Shown: positions 23,376-32,139 of the stretch, piece by piece
Layout of the letters: every line of letters starts with the position of its first letter
Position numbering within the stretch: the stretch's first letter is position 1
Source: Blastocatellia bacterium
GTDB taxonomy: Bacteria; Acidobacteriota; Blastocatellia; UBA7656; JADIYM01
Length of the DNA stretch: 64,000 nt
NCBI GenBank assembly: GCA_016705245.1
Contig: JADIYM010000015.1
Coordinates: 1 to 64,000, forward strand
Direction of reading: 5' to 3'
Program-made: the position numbers and the translations under genes
The notes under the pieces: model-generated
Database searches by the model: none
Told to the model about the DNA's origin: nothing
Seen by the model: the letters and a program-made list of their open reading frames with translations, nothing else

Positions 23376-24442
23376 TCAGAATCGCAGACGCTGGACCTGT
23401 GTTCCGCTCACGACCTTCCGGATCCGCGTCTTTATCAGTGGCCGCAGCCAACGGGCGCGCAGGCCACGCGGGTCGAGGTATTCCGTCATCGCCAGGCCCG
23501 AGAGCTCGCGGTCTCCGATCTTCGCCGTCACGTCGCAGATGAACCGCATGTAGAACGGTCCCCAGTCGACGACGTGCCGTCGGCGCGCGCTGAACGTCAC
23601 GCGTTCGTTTTCGCGCCGGCCATCGATTGACACCGCATTCGGGAACCGCGGGCACAACACCCGCCGCCGCCAGTCCGACGCCGTGAATTTCACATCCGTA
23701 CAGTCCACAGGAAGTTCCGCACCATCGACTATCGCGAGCACGGTTTCGCCGGGTCCCGACGTCGGCTCGTTGTGGTAGTAGACGATCGTCGTGTCGCCGA
23801 GATGCGCCGTCCCCAGTGCCAGCGCCGGATTCCCTCAGTCAGCGGCCGGCGTCCATAGTTGTGGTCCAGGTAGCCGCGTCCCTCGAACTCGGACGACCAC
23901 TTCGTCGATCCATCCGAACCGGTCAGTCGGAGCGACCCCGTTACCGAACACGACGGAAACAGCGGATTCCACACGTGATCCGCATCTCCCGCGACTTCAA
24001 CCATGCCACCGCCATCAGGTCCCGATGGGCAAACGCGCAAGTCACCCGACAGTCGACCTCCGCCGAACAGCATCGGCGCATCGACCTCCGCCGTGAGCTC
24101 ACCGCCGTCACGCCGCTCCAGCGAGTTCGGCCCCACCCGCACGCACAACGAGTCTCGCGACGCCGCAAACTCCGTCTCCGGATGCCGGTTGAGCGCATAC
24201 GCAATCTGTTTTCCGTCGACGTAGACCGCCGTGAACATCGCGACGTGGTCTCGCGCGCTCGCCGGCCGCCCCCGCTCGTGGTTCGTCAACGCATCCGGCG
24301 AAAACGGCAGCCCCGCGAACCAGATGAACACGAACGCCGTGCGGCCATCCGTCGAGATCGCGTCCAGGTACCACCACTCGTACGCGGCCGACTCTTCGAG
24401 GTCGTGCCAGCCTGCGTCCGCGAACCCCGGAATGATGCGCAC
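23376..24442 (-). CDS. Carotenoid 1,2-hydratase (CrtC)-like protein (frameshift near 23808)
   Basis: About 355 residues. The N-terminal EWWYLDAISTDGRTAFVFIW and HVWNPLFPSCSVTG blocks, then GRGYLDHNYG and RWHWG, match the CrtC/hydroxyneurosporene synthase fold (lipocalin-like). The frame changes at TGGCACTGGGGACGG: with one more G the reading continues as GTAHLGDTTIVYYHNEPTSG into the C-terminal part AIVDGAELPVDC. That supports a homopolymer miscall. The GTG start 24442 follows AGGGGGAAAG. It is divergent from a phytoene/squalene synthase, so a role in carotenoid or hopanoid-type isoprenoid modification is plausible. The substrate is not determined. Confidence 0.7.
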
Positions 24443-24458
24443 CCTTTCCCCCTGTGTC

Positions 24459-24488
24459 TTGCGACGCCGCACGACCGGCGAGTAAGCT
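24459..24488 (+). promoter_or_regulatory. Putative promoter of the phytoene/squalene synthase gene
   Basis: TTGCGA (24459-24464) and TAAGCT (24483-24488) are separated by 18 bases, 54 bases before the GTG start, in a 99-base divergent gap. The hexamers fit sigma-70 consensus only moderately. Confidence 0.4.
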
Positions 24489-24541
24489 CGCTCCGCCCGT
24501 TGGAACGGGCGAAAGACGCCGGATTTAAGCACGACGGAACC

Positions 24542-25444
24542 GTGGCGCATAGGCGAACTGCAACGACGACAGCCCAGCCTTCCGGCGCGCGCCAGCCGCT
24601 CGCCGAGGCGTACGCCTACTGCCGCGACGTGACCCGCGACCACGCGAAGAGCTTCTACTTCTGCGCACAGTTCCTGCCGGTCGCGAAGCGTCAGGCGATT
24701 TATGCCGTCTACGCATTGTGCCGCCACCTCGACGACGTCGTCGACAAGGCCGATGGTCGCTCGCCCGATGACACCAGGTCCCTGCTCGAGTCGTGGCGCG
24801 GACGGCTCGTCGAATCCGGTCCCGACGACCATCCGGCGCTCGTGGCGTGGCGCGACGCCTCGACGGCGTTCGAAGTTCCGGTCGAGCTTGCCGAAGAGCT
24901 GATGCAGGGAGTTCTGATGGACCTCGCGCAATCGCGCTACGCGACCTACGAGGAGCTCGAGGTGTATTGCTACCGCGTTGCGTCGGTCGTCGGCCTCATG
25001 ACGAGCCGGATCTTCGGATACTCGGACGACCGCGCGCTCGACCGCGCTGTCGATCTCGGCACCGCGATGCAGCTGACGAACATCTGCCGCGACGTCGGCG
25101 AGGACGCGCGACTCGGCCGCATATACATTCCGCTCGAGGACCTCGAGCGATTCGGTGTCCCGGAAGAGGATCTGCTCGAGAACCGGTACAGCCCGTCGTT
25201 CGTGCGGCTCATGCAGTTCCAGATCGAGCGCGCGCGCGGGCTGTACAAAAATGCGGAGCCGGGCATCGCGTGGCTCAGTGCCGACTCGCGAATGACCGTT
25301 CGCCTGAGCAGCCGGATCTATGGCCAGATACTCGGCCGGATCGAGCGCAACGGCTATGATGTGCTCTCTCAACGGGCGTACGTCCCGTTTCACCGAAAAC
25401 TCGCCACGCTCCCGAGGGTGTGGCTGGAGACGAAACTGCAGTGA
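24542..25444 (+). CDS. Phytoene/squalene synthase family protein
   Basis: A 300-residue trans-isoprenyl diphosphate condensing enzyme. Both Asp-rich motifs are present: RHLDDVVDKAD and TNICRDVGEDARLGRIYIP. SFYFCAQFLP near the N-terminus is the substrate-pocket helix. Enzymes of this family join two FPP or GGPP head to head to squalene, presqualene or phytoene, and the product cannot be chosen from sequence. GTG 24542 (VAHRRTATTT) is the first plausible start in frame after the divergent promoter region and gives the usual family length. The stop overlaps the GTG of the next gene (GTGA), implying translational coupling. Confidence 0.85.
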   Translation: MAHRRTATTTAQPSGARQPLAEAYAYCRDVTRDHAKSFYFCAQFLPVAKRQAIYAVYALCRHLDDVVDKADGRSPDDTRSLLESWRGRLVESGPDDHPALVAWRDASTAFEVPVELAEELMQGVLMDLAQSRYATYEELEVYCYRVASVVGLMTSRIFGYSDDRALDRAVDLGTAMQLTNICRDVGEDARLGRIYIPLEDLERFGVPEEDLLENRYSPSFVRLMQFQIERARGLYKNAEPGIAWLSADSRMTVRLSSRIYGQILGRIERNGYDVLSQRAYVPFHRKLATLPRVWLETKLQ

Positions 25445-26085
25445 CCAAGAAGCACGAACCGGCCCTCGCGAGCCCTACAATCTGGAAGCCGATTTTCATC
25501 GCCCTCGGAGTCCTCGGCGTCCTCATCGTCGGCGCGATCGGGTCGATGTATTACGTCGCCGGAACTCCGGCCTACTCGCTCTACAAGCTCCGCGCGGCGA
25601 TTCGCGATGGCGACATCGTGACCTTCGACGAGCACTTCGACACGCGCAAGGTCATATCGAATGCGATCCAGCGCGAAGTGGGCGGGCTGCCGGCCGGACC
25701 GCGCATCGTGTCGCAGAAGGCGATCGACATGCTCATTCCGGCGAGCGAGAAAATCATCAAGACGCGCCTTCAGGAGCGCCTCGCCGAGAAAGGCTCTCCG
25801 ATGCTCGGGATGAGCTACCAGGGGGCGACGTACGTGAACAACGCCGCCATCGTCACGCTGCGCGACCCGGCCGACGGCTCAGAGACGAAGATCACGCTCG
25901 AGCGGCTCAAGAACCGGCAGTGGAAGGTCGTCGACCTCGACCTCAACAAGGCAGGCGTGATGTATTCGCTGAAGGAAGCGCGCGAGCAAGCCGAATCGTT
26001 GCCGCCGATCATGCCGACGCCGGTGAAGCCGGGCACGCTGACGCCGGAAGGTGTTCCGCAGGGCCTCGTTCCGCCCGCTCCGTAA
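25441..26085 (+). CDS. Membrane-anchored DUF2939-like protein
   Basis: 214 residues with one N-terminal membrane helix (IFIALGVLGVLIVGAIGSMYY), then an exported domain beginning YSLYKLRAAIRDGDIVTFDEHFD. The YxLxxAIxxGD...FxxHxD pattern is that of DUF2939-type proteins of unknown function. The C-terminal ~30 residues are Pro-rich. GTG 25441 overlaps the synthase stop; GTG 25420 is an in-frame alternative. It forms a two-gene operon with the isoprenoid synthase, and a functional link is not established. Confidence 0.7.
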   Translation: MTKKHEPALASPTIWKPIFIALGVLGVLIVGAIGSMYYVAGTPAYSLYKLRAAIRDGDIVTFDEHFDTRKVISNAIQREVGGLPAGPRIVSQKAIDMLIPASEKIIKTRLQERLAEKGSPMLGMSYQGATYVNNAAIVTLRDPADGSETKITLERLKNRQWKVVDLDLNKAGVMYSLKEAREQAESLPPIMPTPVKPGTLTPEGVPQGLVPPAP

Positions 26086-26092
26086 TGCGGAG

Positions 26093-26220
26093 GTGGAGTG
26101 GACAGGATTCACGGGATTCTCGGGGGATTCACAGGAATTGAAAACAGGAGCATCGAGACAAGAGTCCAATCGTAGCTCCTGTGAATCCTCCGAGAATCCC
26201 GTAAATCCTGTCAACTCACC
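26093..26220. repeat. Intergenic inverted repeat, family C
   Basis: GAGTGGACAGGATTCACGGGA opposes TCCCGTAAATCCTGTCAACTC, with further inner pairing (GGGGGATTCACAGGA and TCCTGTGAATCCTCC) around a ~35-base centre. It occupies the entire convergent gap before dcd. Confidence 0.9.
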
Positions 26221-26809
26221 TAGAGTTTCGGAAGCGTGAGGCCGGCCTGACCCTGGTATTTTCCGGCACGGTCCGCGTAGGACGTCCGGCACTCCTCGTC
26301 GCTCTCGAAAAAGAGGATCTGGACGAAGCCCTCTTCGGCATAGAGCCGAACCGGCAGATTGGCCGCGTTGTAGAGCTCGACGACGAGGCGTCCGTGCCAG
26401 TTGCTTCGAGCGGCGTCGTGTTCACGATCAGGCCGCAACGCGCATAAGTGCTCTTTCCGAGTGCGATACACGTCACGTTGCGCGGGATCTTGAACGTCTC
26501 GATCGTCACGCCGAGCGCGTAGGAGTGCGGCGGCAGCAGCCAGAACTCGGCGCCGTCCTCGTCCTGCTTCAGTGGCACGTCGAGCAGGGTGTTGACGTCG
26601 AAGCGCTTCGGATCGATCTCGGTACCGTTGATCGGCGAGAAGACCTTGAACTCGTCGCGCGCAAGCCGGCAATCGTAGCCGTAGCTCGACAGTCCCGAGC
26701 TGATGATGCGCCGGTCGTCGACTCTGCGAACGAGCTCGCGCTCGAACGGCGAGATGAGGCCTTCCTCCTCGCATTTCCGCTCGATCCACAGGTCAGACTT
26801 GATGCTCAC
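26220..26809 (-). CDS. dcd: dCTP deaminase (frameshifted near 26400)
   Basis: About 196 residues. The N-terminal part has MSIKSDLWIERKC, ISSGLSSYGYDCRLARDEF and YARCGLIVNTTPLEA, including the catalytic region. The C-terminal part GRLVVELYNAANLPVRLYAEE, ESDEECRTSYADR and GKYQGQAGLTLPKL is in another frame, joined at GAAGCAACTGG if one base is restored. Dcd deaminates dCTP to dUTP for thymidylate synthesis. ATG 26809 has AGGAGG eleven bases upstream. The TAG stop sits at the edge of a family C repeat. Confidence 0.9.
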
Positions 26810-26947
26810 GGGTTTGCCGCCTCCTGAATAACGCGTTACGAAAGAGCCGGAACTCTAGGGGAGCGCCGCGAGGGCTATCAACGCTTCGATTCGACCGTGC
26901 CGGCATGGTGAAATGCGCGCGAATCCGATTACGGGAGGAACTGCGCG

Positions 26948-27982
26948 ATGCGAGCAGCGGTCATTCGAGAACACGGCGGCCCCGAAGTCCTGAATATCGA
27001 GAACGTGCCCGACCCGGCGCCCCGCGCCGATCAGGTTCTCGTGGAAGTTCGGGCGTGCGCCCTGAACCATCTCGATACGTGGGTTCGGCGCGGGCTGCCC
27101 GGGATGACGTTCCCGATGCCGCACATTCTCGGCAACGACATTGCCGGTGTGGTCCGAGAAGTCGGCGATCTCGTCGCGACGGTCAAGCCGGGTGACGAGG
27201 TGCTGCTTGCGCCGGGGGTCAGTTGCGGCGCGTGTCCGCAGTGCCTGGGCGGCGACGACAACCTGTGTGCGTCTTACGACATGCTCGGATACGGGCTGCC
27301 GGGAGGGTACGCCGAACTGGTTGTGGCTCCGGCTCGCAATGCTCACCCGATCCCTGCCGGTCTCACCTTCGAAGAGGCTGCGACGATCCCCCTGACGTTC
27401 CTGACCGCGTGGCACATGCTCGTCGGGCGAGCGAAGCTCAAGGCCGGCGAAGACGTGCTGGTGCTTGCGGCGGGCAGCGGAGTGGGAGTGGCTGCGATAC
27501 AGATCGCGAAACTGCTCGGGGCTCGGGTCATTGCGACGGCATCGACCGAGATCAAGCTCGAGCGGGCGAAGGGCCTGGGAGCGGACGAGACGATCAACTA
27601 CGAGTCGTCACCCGATTTTCACAAGGCGGTGAAGAGACTGACGGCGGGGAAGGGCGTCGAGGTCGTCGTCGAACACGTCGGTGCGGCGACCTGGACGCGG
27701 AGCGTGGCTTCGCTCGCGCGCAACGGGCGGCTGGTGACGTGCGGCGCGACGACGGGCTATGAGGCGACGATCGACATACGGCACCTGTTCTACAAGCACC
27801 TGTCGCTGCTCGGGTCGTTCTGCTCAGGACGCCACTCTGAGCTCGTCGAACTGCTGCCGTTCTTTGCCGACGGGCGGCTCAAGCCGGTCGTCGATCGCGT
27901 GCTGCCGCTCGAAGAGGCAGGCGAAGCGCACCGCCTGATGGGCGACCGCGCGCAGTTCGGAAAGATCGTGCTGGTGCCATGA
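26948..27982 (+). CDS. Zinc-containing alcohol dehydrogenase / quinone oxidoreductase (MDR family)
   Basis: 344 residues. The N-terminal GroES-like domain has GHE-like HILGNDIAGVV and the structural zinc cysteines CGACPQCLGGDDNLC. The Rossmann domain has AAGSGVGVAAIQIAKLLGA, and the C-terminus LMGDRAQFGKIVLVP is typical. Catalytic-zinc ligands are incomplete (Asn in place of His in GND), as in many quinone-reductase-like members. It is probably an NADPH-dependent reductase or dehydrogenase of unknown substrate. GGGAGGAA lies about eight bases before ATG 26948. Confidence 0.85.
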   Translation: MRAAVIREHGGPEVLNIENVPDPAPRADQVLVEVRACALNHLDTWVRRGLPGMTFPMPHILGNDIAGVVREVGDLVATVKPGDEVLLAPGVSCGACPQCLGGDDNLCASYDMLGYGLPGGYAELVVAPARNAHPIPAGLTFEEAATIPLTFLTAWHMLVGRAKLKAGEDVLVLAAGSGVGVAAIQIAKLLGARVIATASTEIKLERAKGLGADETINYESSPDFHKAVKRLTAGKGVEVVVEHVGAATWTRSVASLARNGRLVTCGATTGYEATIDIRHLFYKHLSLLGSFCSGRHSELVELLPFFADGRLKPVVDRVLPLEEAGEAHRLMGDRAQFGKIVLVP

Positions 27983-27983
27983 C

Positions 27984-28072
27984 CAGAACCCCGAGCGCAG
28001 CGAGGGGCCGGCCGTTACATCCACGGATGCGGATGAAACGGCCGGCCCCTCGCTACGCTCGGGGTTCTGGTT
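27984..28072. repeat. Near-perfect inverted repeat, family E
   Basis: CCAGAACCCCGAGCGCAGCG begins the left arm and its complement CGCTACGCTCGGGGTTCTGG ends the right arm. The inner arms GGGGCCGGCCGTT/AACGGCCGGCCCC also pair, leaving a ~25-base centre. It fills the convergent gap exactly between two stop codons. It is the only copy in the window. Confidence 0.9.
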
Positions 28073-28644
28073 TACTTCGCGGCGGCCGCGTTGGTTGCCG
28101 CAGCACTGGGCCCGGCTTTCCGTCGCACGAGCTTCATCCGGAACTGCTTGACCGGCGTCGAACCGATCTTCGCCCGGTTGGCGTCGCCGATGTGCTGGCC
28201 CTGGATCGTGACCACTTCGCTGATGAAGAACTCGAGCTGCTTGTTGTTCCTTCGAACATCGGCCTTCTCGTCATTCACGTAGAGCACGCCGTCCGTACCG
28301 AGGACAGCCAGCGCGAATCCGTTGACCATCGCAGCCTGAGCGCACGTCTTCGCCTCGGCAGCCGGCATGGCCGGGTTCTTCTCGAAGCAGGGCACGGCCA
28401 CGACGACGCCCTCGATCGAATCCTCCATGCCCAGCGGCTGTGGCATGTTCCCGGGCATTCCACCCGGAACCGGTGCTGGAGCGTTCGTCGCGGTCTTCGC
28501 TGCCGCGTTCGAGTTTCCGCCGGCGTTGCCGGCCGCCGATCCGCTGCCGGCGGGCTCGCTCGAACAGCCGCCAATCGTCACGACTGCCAGCAGCAGCGCC
28601 GCGAATCGCGAGCCGCCGGAACGCCGAACATTTCGTGCATCCAT
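28072..28644 (-). CDS. Hypothetical lipoprotein
   Basis: 190 residues. The signal peptide ends in a lipobox (VVTIGGC), followed by a low-complexity Gly/Asn/Ala/Pro linker (to about residue 70). A small globular domain follows with two cysteines (VPCFEKN and KTCAQAAM) and the segment NGFALAVLGTDGVLYV. No family was recognised. ATG 28644 is preferred over GTG 28653 because GAGGTG is then well spaced. The C-terminal AAATNAAAAK is low complexity. Confidence 0.7.
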   Translation of the reverse strand: MDARNVRRSGGSRFAALLLAVVTIGGCSSEPAGSGSAAGNAGGNSNAAAKTATNAPAPVPGGMPGNMPQPLGMEDSIEGVVVAVPCFEKNPAMPAAEAKTCAQAAMVNGFALAVLGTDGVLYVNDEKADVRRNNKQLEFFISEVVTIQGQHIGDANRAKIGSTPVKQFRMKLVRRKAGPSAAATNAAAAK

Positions 28645-28672
28645 CAATGTCACCTCGTGAACGGGCGGCCCG

Positions 28673-29449
28673 CTACCGTCCCTTGAATTCCGCTTTTCGC
28701 TTCTCGAGGAACGCGGTCACGCCCTCCTCCTTGTCCTCGCTCGCAAAACAGAGAGCGAACAGGTCGATCTCGCGGTCGAGGCCTTCGCGCAGGTTCGAGC
28801 GCGCTGCCGTCTTCACGGCTTCCTTCGCCGCCTGCAGTGCGATCGGGCTCTTCTCGGCAATGCCGTTGGCGAGCTCCATCGCGCGATCCATGAGCTTGTC
28901 GGCGTCAACGACTTCGTTGACGAGCCCGATGGCGAACGCCTCGTCGGCCTTCACCTGACGGCCCGTGAGAATCAGCTCCATCGACTTGCCTTCACCGACG
29001 AGCCGCGTCAGGCGCTGCGTGCCGCCGCCGCCTGGGATGATCGCGAGGTTGATTTCCGGCTGACCGAGACGTGCTGTCGAAGCCGCGAGCCGGATGTCAC
29101 ACGCGAGCGCGAGCTCGCACCCGCCGCCGAGGCAGAAGCCGTTGATTGCCGCGATGACGGGCTTCGGGAATTCTTCCATCGCGTTGAAGACCTTCATGCC
29201 CTGCATCACGGCGCGCTGCTGATGGGCCGTCCGCCCGGCGAACTCGCCGATGTCGGCGCCGGCAATGAACGCCTTTTCGCCCGCGCCTGTGATGATGACG
29301 CAGCGGATCGACTCGTCGGCCTTCAATTCCTCGAGCGCGGCAACGATGTCGTTTCGCGTCGCGAGGTTCAGGGCGTTCAGCTTGTCCGGCCGGTTCACGG
29401 TGAGGACCGCGACCCGGTCCTTTCGCTCTAGGATGACGTTCTCGTACAT
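28673..29449 (-). CDS. Enoyl-CoA hydratase/isomerase (crotonase family)
   Basis: 258 residues. It has the N-terminal VILERKDRVAVLTVNRPDKLNAL, the first oxyanion-hole region FIAGADIGEF, the second GFCLGGGCELALACDIR and the catalytic Glu pair region LGQPEINLAIIPGGGGTQRLTR (both glutamates of mitochondrial-type hydratase are present). It therefore probably hydrates 2-enoyl-CoA to L-3-hydroxyacyl-CoA. It is the last gene of a leftward cluster of three crotonases and one 3-hydroxyacyl-CoA dehydrogenase. AGGAG lies five bases before ATG 29449. Confidence 0.9.
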   Translation of the reverse strand: MYENVILERKDRVAVLTVNRPDKLNALNLATRNDIVAALEELKADESIRCVIITGAGEKAFIAGADIGEFAGRTAHQQRAVMQGMKVFNAMEEFPKPVIAAINGFCLGGGCELALACDIRLAASTARLGQPEINLAIIPGGGGTQRLTRLVGEGKSMELILTGRQVKADEAFAIGLVNEVVDADKLMDRAMELANGIAEKSPIALQAAKEAVKTAARSNLREGLDREIDLFALCFASEDKEEGVTAFLEKRKAEFKGR

Positions 29450-29493
29450 AGTGCTCCTGGTGGTGTTGATGAGCTCGCCGGCGGCGCCGGCCA

Positions 29494-30357
29494 TTACCAC
29501 GAATAAAATCCCTGTCCCGATTTCTTGCCGAGTTTCCCGTCGGCGACCATCCGCCTGAGGATGTCCGGAGGCCGGAACGACTCCGAACCGAGCTCGCGAT
29601 GCAGGTATTCCGCGATGCTGAGCCTGACGTCGAGCCCGACGAGGTCCGTCAATCGCAGCGGTCCCATTGGGTGGTTGTAGCCAAGCTCCATCGCCTTGTC
29701 GATGTCCTCGGCCGACGCGACTCCCTGCTCGACCATTCGCATGGCTTCGAGGCCAATGCAGATCCCCAGGCGGCTCGAAGCGAACCCCGGCACGTCGCGG
29801 ACGACGATGGGTTCCTTGCCGATCGCTCGAGCGACTTCGAGAGCCGCGTCGCGCGTGGCATCCGACGTGCCGTCGTGCACGACGAGCTCGAGCAGCTTCA
29901 TGATGTGCACCGGATTGAAGAAATGCATACCGATGACGCGGTCCGGCCGGCCCGTTGCCTCGGCGATTCTGGCGACGCTGAGTGACGACGTGTTCGTGGC
30001 CAGAATTGCGTGGCCGGGTGCGACGCGATGCAGATCCGCGAAGAGTGAGGTTTTCACGTCGAGCGACTCGACTACGGCTTCGATGACGAGGTCGGCGTCA
30101 GAGGCGGCCTCGTCGAGCGACGTCGCGACGCGCAGGTGGGCGAGTGCCGCGTCGCGAGCTTCGTCGGTGAACTTGCCGCGCGCGACTCCCTTGTCGAGGT
30201 TCTCGCGAATTTTCACGAGGCCCTTCTCGGCCGCGCCCTCGAACGCGTCGTACAGCGCAACGTTCATTCCGGCCATTGCCGCGACGTGCGCGATGCCGTG
30301 TCCCATCGTTCCGGCGCCAATGACGGCGACGCGTCGAATCTCCATGTCGGTGCTCAT
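29494..30357 (-). CDS. 3-hydroxyacyl-CoA (3-hydroxybutyryl-CoA) dehydrogenase
   Basis: 287 residues, the short monofunctional form. It has the Rossmann motif VAVIGAGTMGHGIAHVAAMAG, NTSSLSVARIA, the catalytic His in GMHFFNPVHIMKLLELV, the Glu/Asn pair in the C-terminal domain and a SGQGFYSW end. It oxidises L-3-hydroxyacyl-CoA with NAD. The start ATGAGC overlaps the stop of the upstream crotonase by four bases (ATGA), so translation is coupled. With its neighbours it gives steps two and three of a beta-oxidation-like route. The CoA substrate may be a ring-cleavage product from aromatic breakdown rather than a fatty acid. Confidence 0.9.
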   Translation of the reverse strand: MSTDMEIRRVAVIGAGTMGHGIAHVAAMAGMNVALYDAFEGAAEKGLVKIRENLDKGVARGKFTDEARDAALAHLRVATSLDEAASDADLVIEAVVESLDVKTSLFADLHRVAPGHAILATNTSSLSVARIAEATGRPDRVIGMHFFNPVHIMKLLELVVHDGTSDATRDAALEVARAIGKEPIVVRDVPGFASSRLGICIGLEAMRMVEQGVASAEDIDKAMELGYNHPMGPLRLTDLVGLDVRLSIAEYLHRELGSESFRPPDILRRMVADGKLGKKSGQGFYSW

Positions 30358-31142
30358 TCTCCGGTGAAATTGGGCGATCGCTTCTCGAGAAACGACGCCA
30401 CACCCTCGCTGGCGTCCTTCGAGCCGAAACACCCGATCTGCACTTCGACCTCGAACGCCAGGTTCTCGGCGAACGCCCGGTCGCCGCTGGCATACACACC
30501 CTGCTTGATCGCGCGAAGCGAAAGCGGCGGGCGAGCCGCGAGCATCGTCGCCAGTGCGTCGACCTCGGCGGCCAGGGTGTCGTGCGGGACCACGCGGTTG
30601 ACGAGGCCGATCCGAAGCGCCTCCTGGGCGTCAACCATCGCTCCCGTCATCATCAGCTCCATGGCCTTCGCCTCGCCGACCAGTCGGGGCAGGAAGTGAA
30701 TGCCGCCCCAGTCGGGCGCCAGTCCGATCCTCGTGAACGTCTGGCCGAACGTGGCCTTGTCCGAGGCGATCCTCATGTCGCATCCGAGCGCGAGATTGCA
30801 GCCGCCTCCGGCCGCGGGGCCGTTGACGGCGGCGATCACGGGCGCGTTCATAGCGCGGATCTGCGTGACGACGTCGCGGCCGGCCTCGAGAAGCTTCGTG
30901 AAGTTCACGGTGTCGCCGGCGGCGAGCAGCTCACTCAGGTAGCCGATGTCGGCGCCGGAACAGAAGCCGCGGCCGGCTCCGGTGACGACGACAACCCGGA
31001 TGTCCGGCGTGTCGAGCTCCTGGAGGGCTTCCTTGACCTCGTCGCGCATGCGACCGGCGAAGGCGTTCAACTTGTCGGGCCGATTGAGCGTCAACCGGCC
31101 GATGGATCCATCGCGATCGACGAGAATGTGTTCGTACGACAT
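30354..31142 (-). CDS. Enoyl-CoA hydratase/isomerase (PaaG-like crotonase)
   Basis: 262 residues: IGRLTLNRPDKLNAF, GAGRGFCSGADIGYL, GPAAGGGCNLALGCDMRIAS and LAPDWGGIHFLPRLVG. Position 1 of the usual Glu pair is replaced in the TFTRIGLAPDWG segment, so an isomerase-type reaction similar to PaaG (epoxide/oxepin isomerisation in phenylacetate breakdown) is as likely as hydration. It has a 5-base gap to the upstream gene and a 4-base overlap with the downstream one. Confidence 0.85.
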   Translation of the reverse strand: MSYEHILVDRDGSIGRLTLNRPDKLNAFAGRMRDEVKEALQELDTPDIRVVVVTGAGRGFCSGADIGYLSELLAAGDTVNFTKLLEAGRDVVTQIRAMNAPVIAAVNGPAAGGGCNLALGCDMRIASDKATFGQTFTRIGLAPDWGGIHFLPRLVGEAKAMELMMTGAMVDAQEALRIGLVNRVVPHDTLAAEVDALATMLAARPPLSLRAIKQGVYASGDRAFAENLAFEVEVQIGCFGSKDASEGVASFLEKRSPNFTGE

Positions 31143-31147
31143 TCGGT

Positions 31148-31981
31148 TCACTGACCCTTGAAGGACGGCGTGCGTTTCTCGACGTAGGCCCGGATGCCCT
31201 CGGACGCGTCCTCCGACTGGAAGAGCTGCTGTTGAAGCTCGCGCTCGAGCGCGAGGCCGGACTCGAAACCGACCTCGAGGCCGGTCTGTACGGCCCGCTT
31301 GATGCGGCCGACGGCCATCGATGCGCGCGCGGGGGGCACGAACTGCTGAGCGTAGGTGATGACGTCCGCGAGGAACTGGTCCGCCGATTCGCAGTCGAAG
31401 ATCCGGTTGACGAGTCCAAGGGTCTCGGCTTTCTCGAACGGGAAGAGGTCGCCCGTGGCCATCAGCTCGATCGCCTTGGCCTTGCCGACAAGCCGTGCCA
31501 GACGTTGTGTTCCGCCCGTTCCGGGCAGAACGCCCAATGTGACTTCCGGCAGGCCCATGCGACCGGCGCCGCGACGAGCGATCCGCATGTCGGCGGCCAT
31601 GGCGATCTCCATTCCGCCGCCGACCGTGTGGCCGTTGAGCGCCGCGATGACGAGCTTCGGCGTGTGCTCGAGCCGGTTGAGTGTCTCGTTGGCGTGCAGG
31701 CAGAAGTAGTACTTGAACTGCGGAGTGACGTTGTCGAGCATTGCGATGTCGGCGCCCGCGCAGAAGAATTTCTCGCCAGCGCCGCGCAGCACGATGACGT
31801 GGACGTCGTCGTCGAACCGGGCCTTCAGAATCGCCTCGTCGAGGTCGCGATTCATCGCGTACGAGTATGTGTTTGCCGGTGGCACGCAGAGCGTGATGAC
31901 GGCGACGCCGAGGTCGGCGGCGTACGTGACGAGGCCGTTCGGCATGGTTTCGACTGCGGACTCGGGACCCTGTGACGACAT
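31148..31981 (-). CDS. Enoyl-CoA hydratase/isomerase (crotonase family), first gene of the cluster
   Basis: 277 residues with a ~15-residue N-terminal extension, then VAVITLCVPPANTYSYAMNRDL, LRGAGEKFFCAGADIAML, NGHTVGGGMEIAMAADMRIA and the Glu-containing MGLPEVTLGVLPGTGGTQRL. The PPANTYS segment differs from the usual NRPxxxNA, pointing to a specialised CoA substrate. It is preceded by a good sigma-70-like promoter at 32013-32042 on the minus strand. Confidence 0.85.
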   Translation of the reverse strand: MSSQGPESAVETMPNGLVTYAADLGVAVITLCVPPANTYSYAMNRDLDEAILKARFDDDVHVIVLRGAGEKFFCAGADIAMLDNVTPQFKYYFCLHANETLNRLEHTPKLVIAALNGHTVGGGMEIAMAADMRIARRGAGRMGLPEVTLGVLPGTGGTQRLARLVGKAKAIELMATGDLFPFEKAETLGLVNRIFDCESADQFLADVITYAQQFVPPARASMAVGRIKRAVQTGLEVGFESGLALERELQQQLFQSEDASEGIRAYVEKRTPSFKGQ

Positions 31982-32012
31982 GCGCGTTCTCCTCGCTTCG
32001 AAAGAACCCGGG

Positions 32013-32042
32013 AGTGTAGGTGACCGTTTCTTGGGGTGTCAA
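32013..32042 (-). promoter_or_regulatory. Promoter of the crotonase/HCDH operon
   Basis: On the minus strand TTGACA (32042-32037) and TACACT (32018-32013) are 18 bases apart, placing the transcript start ~25 bases before ATG 31981. The same six bases 32037-32042 read TGTCAA on the plus strand and lie 18 bases before a plus-strand TACACT. Confidence 0.6.
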
Positions 32043-32066
32043 CCGGGCGGTCCGTCGTGCTACACT
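32037..32066 (+). promoter_or_regulatory. Possible divergent promoter sharing its -35 hexamer
   Basis: TGTCAA (32037-32042) and TACACT (32061-32066) with an 18-base spacer point toward the gene at 32140. The -35 is poor, so this is weaker than the minus-strand promoter it overlaps. Confidence 0.4.
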
Positions 32067-32139
32067 GCCGGCCTGTCCCCGCCCCGGAACGGTCCAGCGC
32101 CCTCACGATTTCTTCCTTGCCCCCAGCAAGGATTTCCCG

